A stretch of 43,570 nt of DNA from Saccoglossus kowalevskii. Taxonomy: Eukaryota > Hemichordata > Enteropneusta > Harrimaniidae. Below are positions 10,547 to 22,252 of this stretch, piece after piece. The position numbers and the translations under genes are program-made. The notes under the pieces were generated by a model. It had not been told where the DNA came from, made no database searches, and worked only from the letters and a program-made list of their open reading frames with translations. The first letter of the stretch is position 1. Every line of letters begins with the position of its first letter. The stretch lies in assembly GCF_000003605.2 (NCBI RefSeq), contig NW_003119941.1, positions 15,355 to 58,924 on the forward strand, written 5' to 3'.

Positions 10547-13500
10547 ATGTTGCCCATTCAATTAATTCTACGCTATGCAGAAAATCGCGTTTTCACAGCC
10601 GTTGGTGCCTGTACTTTAGTTTGGTTTACACTGAAGTTAGTATTGTCGGTTTGGCGTGGTTTTAAATCTTATGTGTTATCAAGACCGCTGGGATTATCTA
10701 CGAACCTCAAAAAGTTAGGTGCATGGGCAGGTATGTGAAATTAGCCTATATGGGAACAACCTGGGGGAGAAATCACTGCAAAACTGGTCCAGAATTGTTG
10801 GTAACATGTGACAACAATTTTGAACATTTATTTTGAAAACTAACTCGGTAAATGCAATTTATAGCGGCCACGAATCACGCTCCTGGGTTAAAGGTCACGT
10901 TTAATGTTAGATTGTCCTTTGTGCATTTCAAACATGAAATGAATGAACAACCTCAGAATCGGTGACATCGACAAAAAGTCATGAAATATCATCGTTGAAC
11001 GATAAACATTGAAATGTTTATTAGCGTATGTTTAATTTGTTAGTTGGTTCAACGACGTTGTCTTTACTTGGTTATTCGTTGTACATTACCTGTGCATGCC
11101 ATTCTATTTGAATGGTTATTTAGGACTACGATTACCAAATATTATCTTCTACCATCGGCTCGATGTCCACAATATGATTTATATGAACACTCGGAGATTA
11201 TAGTCTAACCTACCCACATGACACCAAGGCCTAACTGGCTGTATGTCACACACATCAGTTCCATCTCACAAAGGCGCCCTTTCTTTTCTCAGTCGTCACT
11301 GGTTCCACTGATGGAATAGGGAAGGCATATGCAAAAGAAGTAAGTGTCTGTTGTTCTGTGTGCTTGTTTATTTCGTGTTGTTTTTTTCGAATTAACTTTC
11401 ATTGTATTTTAAAATACAAGACATGAAGCTATTTTTACATTATTGTTCGAGAGAATTTGTTCCAAGGATAATCGTAAACCTGCTTTCCCATTCTCACTAA
11501 AAAATGCCTCGGGAAGTCAGAATCTTGTTTTCGCATTCAAATTATCATCATTATTGTCTTGTGATTTCCAGTAGTATTAATGTGTCAGTACGCACGGTCA
11601 GCACACAGGACCGTCACGCGAAATCCGTAACCGTAGCGTGTTCTTCATATTGTAGAAATCGTTTTAAATCCGTGTACTATATTGTATTTGTTATATTGAA
11701 TCGTTTGTGCAATATATATTGTATATCTCCTGGTTACAGTTAGCAGCCAAAGGTATTAACGTTGTCCTAATCAGCAGAAGTTTGGAAAAACTGAAAAAAG
11801 TTGCGCATGAAATAGGTAAGAATTTATTGTGCATGTTTTCTGGAACCACGTGTTATATTTTCGAGACCTCTCTACCCATCTGCTGTCCACTAAAAGTTCC
11901 CTTTCAGTGCGGAAACCAGGCTGAACAAATTTATACATATATCCTGTGATGCTCTGAAGTGTGAGGTGTGATTTTAACATTAATTACATTCAGGTGCATT
12001 TGAAATACTAACCACTGAATTTGCCTTTGCTAAGAATCTGAGTACGGGGTACAGACCAAAGTGGTAGATGTGGATTTTACGGGTGGACCTGAAATATATC
12101 CAAGAATATCAAAGTCATTGCAGACTCGAAATTGGNNNNNNNNNNNNNNNNNNNNNNNNNNNNNNNNNNNNNNNNNNNNNNNNNNNNNNNNNNNNNNNNN
12201 NNNNNNNNNNNNNNNNNNNNNNNNNNNNNNNNNNNNNNNNNNNNNNNNNNNNNNNNNNNNNNNNNNNNNNNNNNNNNNNNNNNNNNNNNNNNNNNNNNNN
12301 NNNNNNNNNNNNNNNNNNNNNNNNNNNNNNNNNNNNNNNNNNNNNNNNNNNNNNNNNNNNNNNNNNNNNNNNNNNNNNNNNNNNNNNNNNNNNNNNNNNN
12401 NNNNNNNAAAATTTCCGGAATTTTTTTTCGCGGATAGATTTTATATCCCAATAAAGTCCGAGTAGGAGGTTTTTATCCAACTTAAAACCCACCGCCCAAA
12501 TCATTCAGATATATATTTTACGGAATTTTTCATACTATTGAAGACCTTCAGTGATGATGGGAGTGAGGACCATTCCATTAATTTTATATGGAATATGCTA
12601 TACAAGTCCTGATATCATATAACGTTGAACACAAGTTCCGGACGATTTATAAGTGAACAAAAACATATAAGTCCAACTACATTTATGGAATAAAACTCCT
12701 AATACAATTTATGAAAACAAATGCACTTGGGAAAACGAATCAAACTCGAAAACGGGACATATAGCGAATAGTTCCGCAATGTAGCATTCGTCAATAGTAA
12801 ATTGTGTTTAATAAGAGTTTGTCTTCAACAGGCATCTCCCAATGAGGCTTTACTCATATATTGTTTATAGACAACCAAAATCAACCAGAATGTTTTCATT
12901 TAATATGTTCCGTAATTGATCATAGTTGTCGACATGTTTTTATTTATTTTAGTTTCTGCCGAACATGTTGAATGTGAATATTCTGTCATGCATGATGGTA
13001 AGTTTTGATCACTATTTGATATCTGAATACAAAGTTTACAACTGTTCGTATTTATTTACTTATTGGGCAGTTTCATTACTGGTGGCGGTTACTCAAATAT
13101 TTGTAATTGCATAATCAGTTATACTAAAACGTTTTGTTTTTATTTTAGATGACAAAAATCTCCCTACCCAACATGTTAGAAAGGTGTGTGCGATTTAATA
13201 CGACGCAAAATAGTGGTTAATATATTGCTGCGTGCATTGTGTTATATCTCATAACATATATTGTATTACATTACAATATATACATCGAGTCACATTACAT
13301 CATACCGCAACACATCACCGTGATCCTCACACCGCACCATATCAAAACATCATCCCACGGTACTGTATCACAGCCACCCAAACCACATCATTCTACTGAC
13401 CCGCATCATACCTTGTTCTCACACCCCCATCAAATATAGAATCGTACCACTCACCGCTTCATCCTAGAATATCACATATCAGATTTTATAATATATACAC

Positions 13501-14805
13501 GTTGTTTGTTTTTAGAGGGAAGGGCGCTGTTATAAACATATCTTCCTGTTCTGGTATGCAACCAGCGCCACTTATCAATATATACGCCGCCACCAAGGTA
13601 TGTGATAATGCACCTATATATGAGTATTTATGCTGGTGATATAGCTATACTAGTGTGACCACCCCATCCCGCTCTCCCTTCTAACCATTGTTTAGTGAAT
13701 ATTATCGCGTTTTCGATGAGAGTTATGTGTTTTGTTTTACTGGACAGGCGTATTTATCGATACATCACGTAATTGGACTTCACCTATAATTAGCCGTATA
13801 TAGTCATTGCAGCTTTGTTATGTTTCATATGCCTTCTCATTAACTTAAATGTATTTTGAATTTCTCTGTTATATTTCGTCTAGGTATTTATGGATTTTTT
13901 TTCAAGGGGATTGCAGGTTGAATACGGATCTAAGGGTATTATTATTCAAGTAAGTATGCCCTTTGTACTAAATATAGCCAGTTATCAAGTAGTTGCCTAG
14001 GGTGATATCATATTTCTTAGAATAATTCCACAGGGTTGTTATCATCCGATTTTATACGTGAGAAATGGGACAATTTTATGCCTGCTATTATTTATTCACA
14101 GTCGGTGTTGCCGTTCTTTGTTACAACCAAGTTAAGTAGAATCAGAAACACGAGTTTGTTCGTTCTAAATCCAACCCAATATGTGAGAAGTGCGTTAGCT
14201 ACAGTTGGGTTAGAGCAGAGGACTAATGGATGTATGAGCCATTCCATCGAAGTAAGTTTTCTTATTTGACCAGTCCTGGCACTTGTCCAGGTCCATGACT
14301 TCATCTGCGGAAAACTGAAAGTGGTATAGTCCTTAACCACTATTACAAGACATTTCTAATCATTCCGAGATGGGGTTAAATTAAAATGCACATAAATAGT
14401 TTACTGAACTAGAGTCAACCACAAATCTTCCGGGTTTCCTGGGAAGAAATTGTGGGTGTCAAGATGTCTTTTTGGTTATCTTTTCTCTCCCACGGTTCTT
14501 TGTGAGACAGTACCCGCCATTGTAAAATAGTGCATCGCAAATTCCCATGGGCCAAGGTATTTATATGATTTGAAGCAATCCATCGATTTGGCTGACGTAT
14601 AACTAATTAACCTGGTTGTTTTGTAAGGAGTTTGAAAAGACAATTTAATCTGTCATCGATTTTGATAATAATGATGTGTCGTTTATTCTAGGGATGGGCA
14701 GTAGAGAAAACTCCGGAGTGGCTGAAAAACAAAGCACGGATGCACATTTCCAATAATGTACGCAAATATTATCTCAAGAAATATGCAAACAAAAATAAGA
14801 AATAG
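10547..14805 (+). CDS. HSD17B12-like: Gene B: HSD17B12-like reductase, interrupted by an assembly gap
   Basis: Predicted ER-membrane NADPH-dependent 3-oxoacyl-CoA / 17-ketosteroid reductase. Exons: 10547-10730, 11293-11339, 11740-11815, 12035 into the gap at 12136, 12953-12997, 13149-13183, 13516-13597, 13884-13949, 14102-14251, 14692-14805. All are in phase with gene C, and the expected product is 324 aa. It shows an N-terminal hydrophobic segment (FTAVGACTLVWFTLKLVLSV), TGSTDGIGKAYA cofactor loop, LISRS, LNVNILS (structural Asn), NISS (catalytic Ser) and YAATK (catalytic Tyr/Lys). The NNVG segment falls in the gap. Twelve to fourteen bases before the gap, TTGCAGACTC replaces TTGCAAGGACTC of gene C, a 2-nt loss that breaks the frame; contig-edge error is likely. 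The C-terminus KNKK lacks the KKxx pattern of C and D. It is the sister copy of C. Confidence 0.85.
12136..12407. other. assembly gap (272 N)
   Basis: The gap removes the rest of exon 4 and the start of intron 4 of gene B. At the matching place gene C has a long (TA)n tract, which probably caused the assembly break. Apparent open frames crossing the N run are artefacts. Confidence 1.
13228..13450. repeat. degenerate CATCACA-rich low-complexity tract
   Basis: Loosely repeated CATCACA/CATCATA/CACATC words in intron 6 of gene B; a related but diverged tract lies at 19345-19450 in intron 6 of gene C. It gives a spurious 66-codon open frame. No fixed period. Confidence 0.6.
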
Positions 14806-14940
14806 TGTGAACTTGTATACAGAACACACATAGACGGGAGTATATGGTGATGGTGGTTGTGAATCATCATTATTATATATTAGTTCTGGGAAATGGGGGG
14901 TATTGATAGAATATACATTTTGTCGGATAATTCAATTTAT

Positions 14941-14946
14941 AATAAA
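14941..14946 (+). promoter_or_regulatory. possible polyadenylation signal of gene B
   Basis: AATAAA 136 bp past the stop codon of gene B, a plausible distance for a 3' UTR. Hexamer evidence only. Confidence 0.4.
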
Positions 14947-16361
14947 TGTTGATCATATGTAACTATGGCATACTTAAAAATAGCTGTTATTTTGTTGGAA
15001 GTAAGCTGCTATAACAACCTACGCATCTCCTGAAAGCTTAATTATAAGTGAATGCGGTAGTACATACGCCATACCAATGATTTTTTCACTATCCCGACTG
15101 TGAAAACTTTTCAACACTTCAAGTCATGCGAATGACCAGTGAATTGCAAGAGAAGACAAATCATGATATATCAATGACAATCTCTCGAAACTCTGCTTGT
15201 TACGTTTGTTACATGAGACACAGATCGTTGAATTTGACCATGAGTAAAGTTCATCGACATTTTTCTGTTTTATTTGAGTTCTGAGAAAAGTACACTTCCA
15301 TATAACTCTGCCATATGTCCATTTAACTTTTGACTTTATTTTAGGCTGCACGGTTGAAAAAATATTGGTACCGAACTACTTTTTAATAATAAATATATCA
15401 AACATCCATAAAAATAGCGATTGTTTGCCGCTGGTTTCTATGGAAAAACATCTCGTCATATCTAAAAAAAAAAGTATGATGCAACAATCATGGTTGTCCC
15501 GAATTATTGAGAAATTTTGAAGAATACAAAAATATTTGTTTTCCAATTGTCCAAATCACCCTTATATTAACAAATTTAACGTAAACATTTTACTTAAGAA
15601 AATGTACATGCTATAATGTAATATATAAATTATGTCTAAGAAAGAGTGAATGTTTACTTAAGCTTCCTCTAATTAGTCTGCAAATTGTATCATTACCTTT
15701 AAATTAGCCTTATGTACGATTTTGCATTATTTGTACTTATAGTTCCAAGCAGTTTATATGGTAAGTTTGAAAATAAACATGTCTAAAAGAGGTTATTCAT
15801 ATCCCATTACAAAAGAATAAATATGCAAATTATTACTGTCATTTTATTCTATTTATATGTATATTTGTTAAATTCTTAACATAGTTAATGTTTCAAGTTG
15901 ATTTGATACTTTCCAAATAAATATTATATGACATGAACGAGAGAATTTCCTATCTCCACTCACGTGTTATGAATAGCTAATTAGTATGCAAATATTATAC
16001 ATTTGAATGTGTGATATATTTATATATTATATTGGATTGTTAATATAAAGGAATAAACTTCATTTAAAAGTGTACTATTCAAACTGGCCGGAAAACTGTG
16101 AGATCGTATATCTGTGAATACCACGACCCTTAATAATATACCTAGCGGCTACCTTATTCCCACCCTAAAAATTTTACTGCCATCAGTGTGATATCGCCCA
16201 AGGGTAGTACTGTCACATAAAACAGTCAAAGCTTTGCTAGTAAACGGGTTAAACGAACTCATTTTCTAGGTCAGTTTTGGAATAGGCTCCTGTACTAAAA
16301 TGATATAACCACAATGATGTAACGTTCTTCAGTTTGCCCTAGCGCACAGTAAACATATGGT

Positions 16362-16880
16362 GAGGGGGGGGGGGCAAGGGTTATTTTCGTTCAACGTAAT
16401 TGCAATATTTTTTTGTTCGTACAACGTAAATAGAAAAAATAAATTCCGTAATTCTGTGATCACAGGCTAGACGTACAACGTAATCAATCAAATATTTTTT
16501 TCGTACACTGTAAAATGTGTCATTTTTTTCGGTACGTACAAGAATTTACATCCAAATAAAAACATCGTAAAAAAAATCCAGGGAAATTACATTTCAGAAA
16601 CTGTAAAACGACTAGATGACACAATTCACTACAAAATTGAATGTCCAAGACGTAAAAAGTCCTCTAACCGAATGAAGAGCATTACGAGGGTAATATGCGC
16701 ATGCGTCTCTACACACGGCGCAGTAATGGCGGAGCATTTGAGTCGGAGAGCTCTTTGAACCATTCAATGTACCATTTTTTAACATTGTAAACTGTAAAAA
16801 CGTCTTTTTTTCCTTGTAAATTGTAAGAAAAGCCCTTTTTATTTCCCGTAAAACCGTACCAGCTACCCCCTTACCTCCCC
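16362..16880. repeat. interspersed repeat, copy 2 (poly-G start)
   Basis: Starts with a G run and GGCAAGGGTTATTTTCGT, ends with CGTACCAGCTACCCCCTTAC and CCTCCCCT. It matches the ends of the 4731-5112 copy. The interior is rich in CGTACAACGTAA/GTAAAA words. It separates the B and C duplication units and is probably a non-autonomous transposon that arrived after or at the duplication. Confidence 0.45.
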
Positions 16881-16930
16881 TCTATGGTAATTCAGTGGTA
16901 AGTATGGTAGTATGTGAATCACAGACTGAA

Positions 16931-17093
16931 CTTTGGTCTGCCCTTTCAACCCTGTATCTAGTAATGTAATCTGACATACTTTACGGAGATGAGTGTACGT
17001 GTCACTAAAAATACATTTTCAAAATTAAACTGTATAGGTTGACAACGCGTTGAATGTTACAGGTAACAGTTCCCTGTGCAACATCTGACTAAA
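16931..17093 (+). promoter_or_regulatory. 5' flank of gene C, conserved with gene B
   Basis: Aligns with 10397-10546: ACTTTGGTCTG, CAACCCTGTATCTAG, TAATGTAATCTGACAT, TTTACGGAGATGAGTGTACG, GTTGACAACGCG and ACTAAAATG. Duplicated promoter/5' UTR block; no core promoter motif is claimed. Confidence 0.45.
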
Positions 17094-18777
17094 ATGTTGC
17101 CCATTCAATTATTTCTACGCTATGCAGACAATCGCGTTTTCACAGCCGTTGGTGGCTGTACTGTAGCTTGGTTTTCGCTGAAGTTGATATTGTCGGTTTG
17201 GCGTGGTTTTAAATCTTATGTGTTATCAAGACCGCTGGGATTAGCTACGGACCTCAAAAAATTGGGTGCATGGGCAGGTATGTGAAATTAACCTACATGG
17301 CAATAGCCGGGACAGAAATCACTGTTAAACTAGTCCGGAATTGTGGGTAACACGTGACAATTATGAACATTCATTTTGAAAACTAACTCGGTAAATACAA
17401 TCAATAGCGGCCATGAATCACGCTCTTGGTTCAAAGGTCACGTCTATGGGTTGTTCGCCCTTAACGTTTAACATGTGCAAACATGGAATGAATGAACAAC
17501 CCCTGAATTGGTGAAAATGACGAGAAGTCATGGAACATTAACATTGAACGATAAACATCTAAATATTTATTAGCATATGTTATTGTTAGTTTGTTCAACG
17601 ACGTTGTCTTTGCTTGGGTTATTTAGTTGTACAATCTGAATATATCCTGGGCATTCTGATTTTGGGTCGATGTCCACAATATGATTTATATGTACGACTC
17701 GAAGATTGTAGTTTAACCTGCCCACGTGACACAACGGTCTATCATGTTGTACGTCATATACTAGTACATCAGTTTCATCTCACAAAGGCGCCTTTTCTTT
17801 ATTCAGTCGTCACTGGTTCCACTGATGGAATAGGGAAGGCATATGCAAAAGAAGTAAGTGTCTGTTGTTCTGTGTGCTTGTTTATTTCGTGTTGTTTTTT
17901 TTCGAATTAACTTTCATTGTATTTTAAAATACAAGACATGAAGCTATTTTTACATTATTGTTCGAGAGAATTTGTTCCAAGGATAATCGTAAACCTGCTT
18001 TCCCATTCTCACTAAAAAATGCCTCGGGAAGTCAGAATCTTGTTTTCGCATTCAAAATATCATCATTATTGTCTTGTGATGTCCAGTAGTATTAATGTGT
18101 CAGTAAACACGGTCAGCGCACAGGACCGTCACGCGAAATCCGTAACCATAGCGTGTTCTTCATATTGTAGAAATCGTTTTAAATCCGTGTACTATATTGT
18201 ATTTGTTATATTGAATCGTTTGTGCAATATATATTGTATATCTCCTGGTTACAGTTAGCAGCAAAAGGTATTAACGTTGTCCTAATCAGCAGAAGTTTGG
18301 ACAAACTGAAAAACGTTGCGCATGAAATAGGTAAGAATTTATTGTGCATGTTTTCTGGAAACACGTGTTATATTTTCGGGACCTCTCTACCCATCTGCTG
18401 TCCACTAAAAGTTCCCTTTCAGTGCGGAAACCAGGCTGAACAAATTTATACATATATCCTGTGATGCTCTGAAGTGTGAGGTGTGATTTTAACATTAATT
18501 ACATTCATATATTACGTCGGGTAAACCTACAGATTATTAATTTCAGGTGCAATTGAAATACTAATCACTGAATTTGCCTTTGCTAAGAATCTGAGTACAG
18601 GGTACAGACCAAAGTGGTAGATGTGGATTTTACGGGTGGAACTGAAATATATCCAAGAATATCAAAATCGTTGCAAGGACTCGAAATTGGTACATTGGTT
18701 AATAACGTTGGAATGGGGTATAGTTTTCCTAAGTTCTTTCTGGAAATTCCCAAAGCTGAAGAGGTGAGTTTTGTGAT

Positions 18778-18849
<72 letters not shown>

Positions 18850-21146
18850 TATATAGTCGATTCGCAAGATCTGTATAACGATCAACTAGATGGGTTTTAA
18901 TGGAAATGCATCTCCTAATGCGGCTCAATGCTCAATATTACCAAATAACGTGTACCCGACAGACAACCAGAATCAACCTGTTTTGATTTTTTTGTGTTTT
19001 TTTTTCTCAGTTTTTCCCGAACATATTAAATGTGAATATTCTATCATGCATGATGGTAAGTTACGGTTACGGTTTGATATCTGAATACAAAGTTTACAAC
19101 TGTTTGTATTTATCTATTTGGCTGTGCCATTACTGTTGAAGGTTATTTGTATTTGCATAATCTGTTATATACTGAATCATTGTGTTCTTTTTTAAGATGA
19201 CAAAAATCGTTCTACCCAACATGCTAGAAAGGTGAGTGCAATTTAATGGACGCAAATTAGTAGTTAATATATTACTGTACTGTGTGCATAACTGACTGTA
19301 TTAAACCATATAACCTGTAATCTATATTATTTATATTACATTACAACACGTCTCGTCGCATCGCAACACATCATCATATCACCGTACTGCATCACAGCTC
19401 AGTACAGTACATCACATCGTTATACTTCGTCGCACCATACCTCGTAATTATATTCCATCATATCTGAAACCGCATCACTCGAAGCCAAGTCGTAGCATAT
19501 AAAATTTCAGCATAAACGTCCCTATGATATATATTATTTGTTTTTAGAGGGAAGGGTGCTATTATCAACATAGCTTCCGCTTCCGGTATGCAACCAGCGC
19601 CACTTATCAATATATACGCCGCCACCAAGGTATGTATCATATACATTCATACATGTGTATTTATAATATTGATGTATTTGACTATACTAGTTGGCTGTTG
19701 TAAGCATTTGTATCTCCATGCGCGAATTCCTCCGCCATTGTTTATAAACATAAGAGTTGACATAACGTGACTGGGCTACACTTATCGTTGGTATTATAAC
19801 CTTCGGCTCTTTGTTATGTCTCCCACTAACGTAAATACATTTTGACTTAACTGTTATAATTCGTCTAGGTATTTATGGACTTTTTTTCAAGGGGATTGCA
19901 GGTTGAATACGGATCTAAGGGTATTATTATTCAAGTAAGTACGCCCTTTGTACTAAATATAGCCAGTTACCACGTCGTTGCTTACGGTGATATCATCTTT
20001 CCTAGAACAATTCCACAGGATTGTTATCATTCGATTTTATAAGTGCGAAATGGGACAATTTTATGCCTGTTATTATTTATTCACAGTCGGTGTTGCCGTT
20101 CTTTGTTACAACCAAGTTAAGTAAATTTCGAAAGACGAGTCTTTTCGTTCCCAATCCAACCCAATATGTGAGAAGTGCGTTGGCTACAGTTGGGTTAGAG
20201 CAGAGAACTAATGGATGCATGAGCCATTCCATTAAAGTAAGTTTTCTTATTTGACCATTCTTGGCATTTATCCCAGTTCTTGACGTCATCCGCGGAAAAA
20301 TAATAGTAGTGGTCTGTTCTTCGATCACTATTCCAATCAATTTCTAGTTATTCCGAGATGGGGGTCAAAGAATTAAAATGCATATAATGAGGAGTGGGCA
20401 ATAAATAGATATTTGCTAACGTAGAGTTAACAAAGATTCTTCCCGGTTTCTGGAGAAGAAATTTGAGGGTTCCGAGAAGTGTTTGTGGTTATCTTTTCTA
20501 TTCAAATATGAAATCAGACATAGAATGGTTCCTTGTTTATTTCATGTTTGTGCAAAGAAAATGTGCCGAATCTTCGATGTCTTGATTTTTACAAATAGAT
20601 ATTTTCATTAAACATATTTTCCCCTTTCCATTTGTAGGATATGTGCACTAATTTTTAATTTTGTTTACATTTGTGATTTTTACCCGTTGTCATCATTCCT
20701 GGAATTTGATTTTAATTTTTTTTCGAATATTGTTTTAATTAGACTATTTCTGTGTTTTCAGTCTTTCAAAACGTGTTTTAATTTCTTATATTTAGAACAT
20801 ATTTTGTTCTTAAACCCAGTTTTGTATTCCATCATAATGATTGTCTATGCTTGTTTGATAGGCTCCTTGAGTCGGTGTGTTTTTTGACATTGTGTTATAT
20901 AATTCATCATTTGTTTGATGCCTGGCAAAATAAGTGTATACAACGAATTTTAATCCCTATTGTTATGCAGAGATTCAAACTTGGACATTTAATCTGTCAT
21001 CGTTTTTGATAATCATGTGTCGTTCCTTCTAGGGATGGGCAGTTGAAAGAGCTCCAGAATGGTTGAAAAACAAAGCACAGTTGCAAGTTGCCAATAATGT
21101 ACGCAAATATTATCTCAAGAAATATGCAAACAAGAAAAAGGAGTAG
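17094..21146 (+). CDS. HSD17B12-like: Gene C: HSD17B12-like very-long-chain 3-oxoacyl-CoA reductase (intact)
   Basis: Best complete member; 324 aa against 312 for human HSD17B12. Predicted to reduce 3-oxoacyl-CoA with NADPH in microsomal fatty-acid elongation, or 17-ketosteroids. Exons: 17094-17277, 17807-17853, 18255-18330, 18588-18763, 19011-19055, 19197-19231, 19548-19629, 19869-19934, 20087-20236, 21033-21146, all GT-AG, phases 1,0,1,0,0,2,0,0,0. The ATG at 17094 is used because it matches gene B; the upstream in-frame extension begins with GTG. Motifs: hydrophobic segment about residues 15-37; TGSTDGIG at 64-71; Arg90 in LISRS for NADPH; NNVG 141-144; Asn170; catalytic Ser198, Tyr211, Lys215 (YAATK). 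It ends KKKE, a dilysine ER-retrieval signal (Lys at -3 and -4). Sister of B. A (TA)n tract follows exon 4. Confidence 0.93.
18781..18847. repeat. (TA)n microsatellite
   Basis: About 33 TA units just inside intron 4 of gene C, 18 bp after the exon 4 donor. It yields false open frames on both strands and explains the gap at the equivalent site of gene B. Confidence 0.97.
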
Positions 21147-22252
21147 CGTGACAGCACATGGGGGGGGGGTGTACGTGGTTGCGGAGTATCATCGTTATAT
21201 GTTACTTCTGGGAAGTGGGAGAATTTATAGAATACACTCCTTGAAACATGATTTTCTCGGATAATTTAACTTGTAATTCTGTTTAACTACTTTTTTTAAA
21301 ATATTTGGTTTAAATTGATTATTAATTTTTTTCTAAATTCAAATATTGAGTGGAATAAATTTTATTTAGCCAGTCATGTGACGCTCTTTATTTTCATTGT
21401 TGTATAGTTGTAGCCAAAACTTTCGGATGTCATTATAGTGGGGGAATTTATAAAATATACTTAATAATTAATAACGTAACATATATAATAAAAGATTGAT
21501 GTTGAAGCATGCTACTATAACAACTATAACCTGAAATCTTCGACATAGACGAACTTGAACGCGGTAGTGCATTTGCTTCCAATTTCGTTATTGTGATTTT
21601 TTCACTATTCCGACTATTAAAAACAGTGTTTTTTAACACTTCCAGTCACGCGAATGACCCGTGAATTACACATGACGTTCATAACGCTGTAGGCTAGACG
21701 ATGGCGTATCAGTTTCACTTCACCTGCATTTGTTCTTGTTACGACAAAATAATTACAGAGATGCTATTGACAATCCATTAATATTAATTCAGTTGAAATA
21801 TGACAAATGTTTATTCATAGTTCATTTTTGAAAAAAGTGAAAGTGGATAATAAGAGAGTTCATTTATTTATACTTCCGCGGCCTGAGTAGTGAATTCAAC
21901 AACAAGATTGATTTTTACTGTTTTGAAACAGCGCATGTATGTAAGGAAAATCCTGCTTTATCAATGACGATACTTAAATGTATTCTTGTTAATTTTTTTT
22001 ACGTAAGACACGGACTGTTGAATTTGACCGTGTGTATATTTCATCGAGATTTTACCGGATTTTTCGATTTCTGAGAAAAGCTAAGTAGACTTGCGCTTTA
22101 CTTGACCATATTAAGTTGAAACTTCAATATCTGTATATATTACAAAAATAATAAATTATGGAAATTTATGCATTTCTGAGTAAGCTTCTACCTAGGGGGT
22201 CGAAAGTATAGTCCTTATAATGTTAGGGGGCCCTCTGACCCCTGAATCCAAG
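21147..22252. other. intergenic region between genes C and D
   Basis: Contains gene C's 3' UTR/flank. The 21500-22090 part is recognisably homologous to 15005-15310 after gene B (shared GCGGTAGT, TTTTTTCACTAT, GTTGAATTTGACC and TTCTGAGAAAAG words), marking the right edge of the duplicated unit. No separate gene seen. Confidence 0.6.
21354..21359 (+). promoter_or_regulatory. possible polyadenylation signal of gene C
   Basis: AATAAA 208 bp past the stop codon of gene C, in TGGAATAAATTTTA. Hexamer evidence only. Confidence 0.35.

Larger units (their letters stand above)
14806..17093. other. intergenic region between genes B and C
   Basis: The first ~530 bp (to about 15340) is gene B's 3' flank, which is homologous to 21147-22100 after gene C. 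15340-16360 is AT-rich with no recognised feature. 16362-16880 is a G/C-run-bounded repeat, and 16931-17093 is the 5' flank shared with gene B. No coding gene. Confidence 0.6.

Noticed and set aside
12061-12504. Open frames of 101-134 codons at the gap
   Set aside because: They consist mostly of N; only the exon 4 part up to 12135 is real.
18614-18928. Open frames ending in or passing through (IY)n
   Set aside because: They run from exon 4 of gene C into, or antisense through, the (TA)n tract; not proteins in that form.
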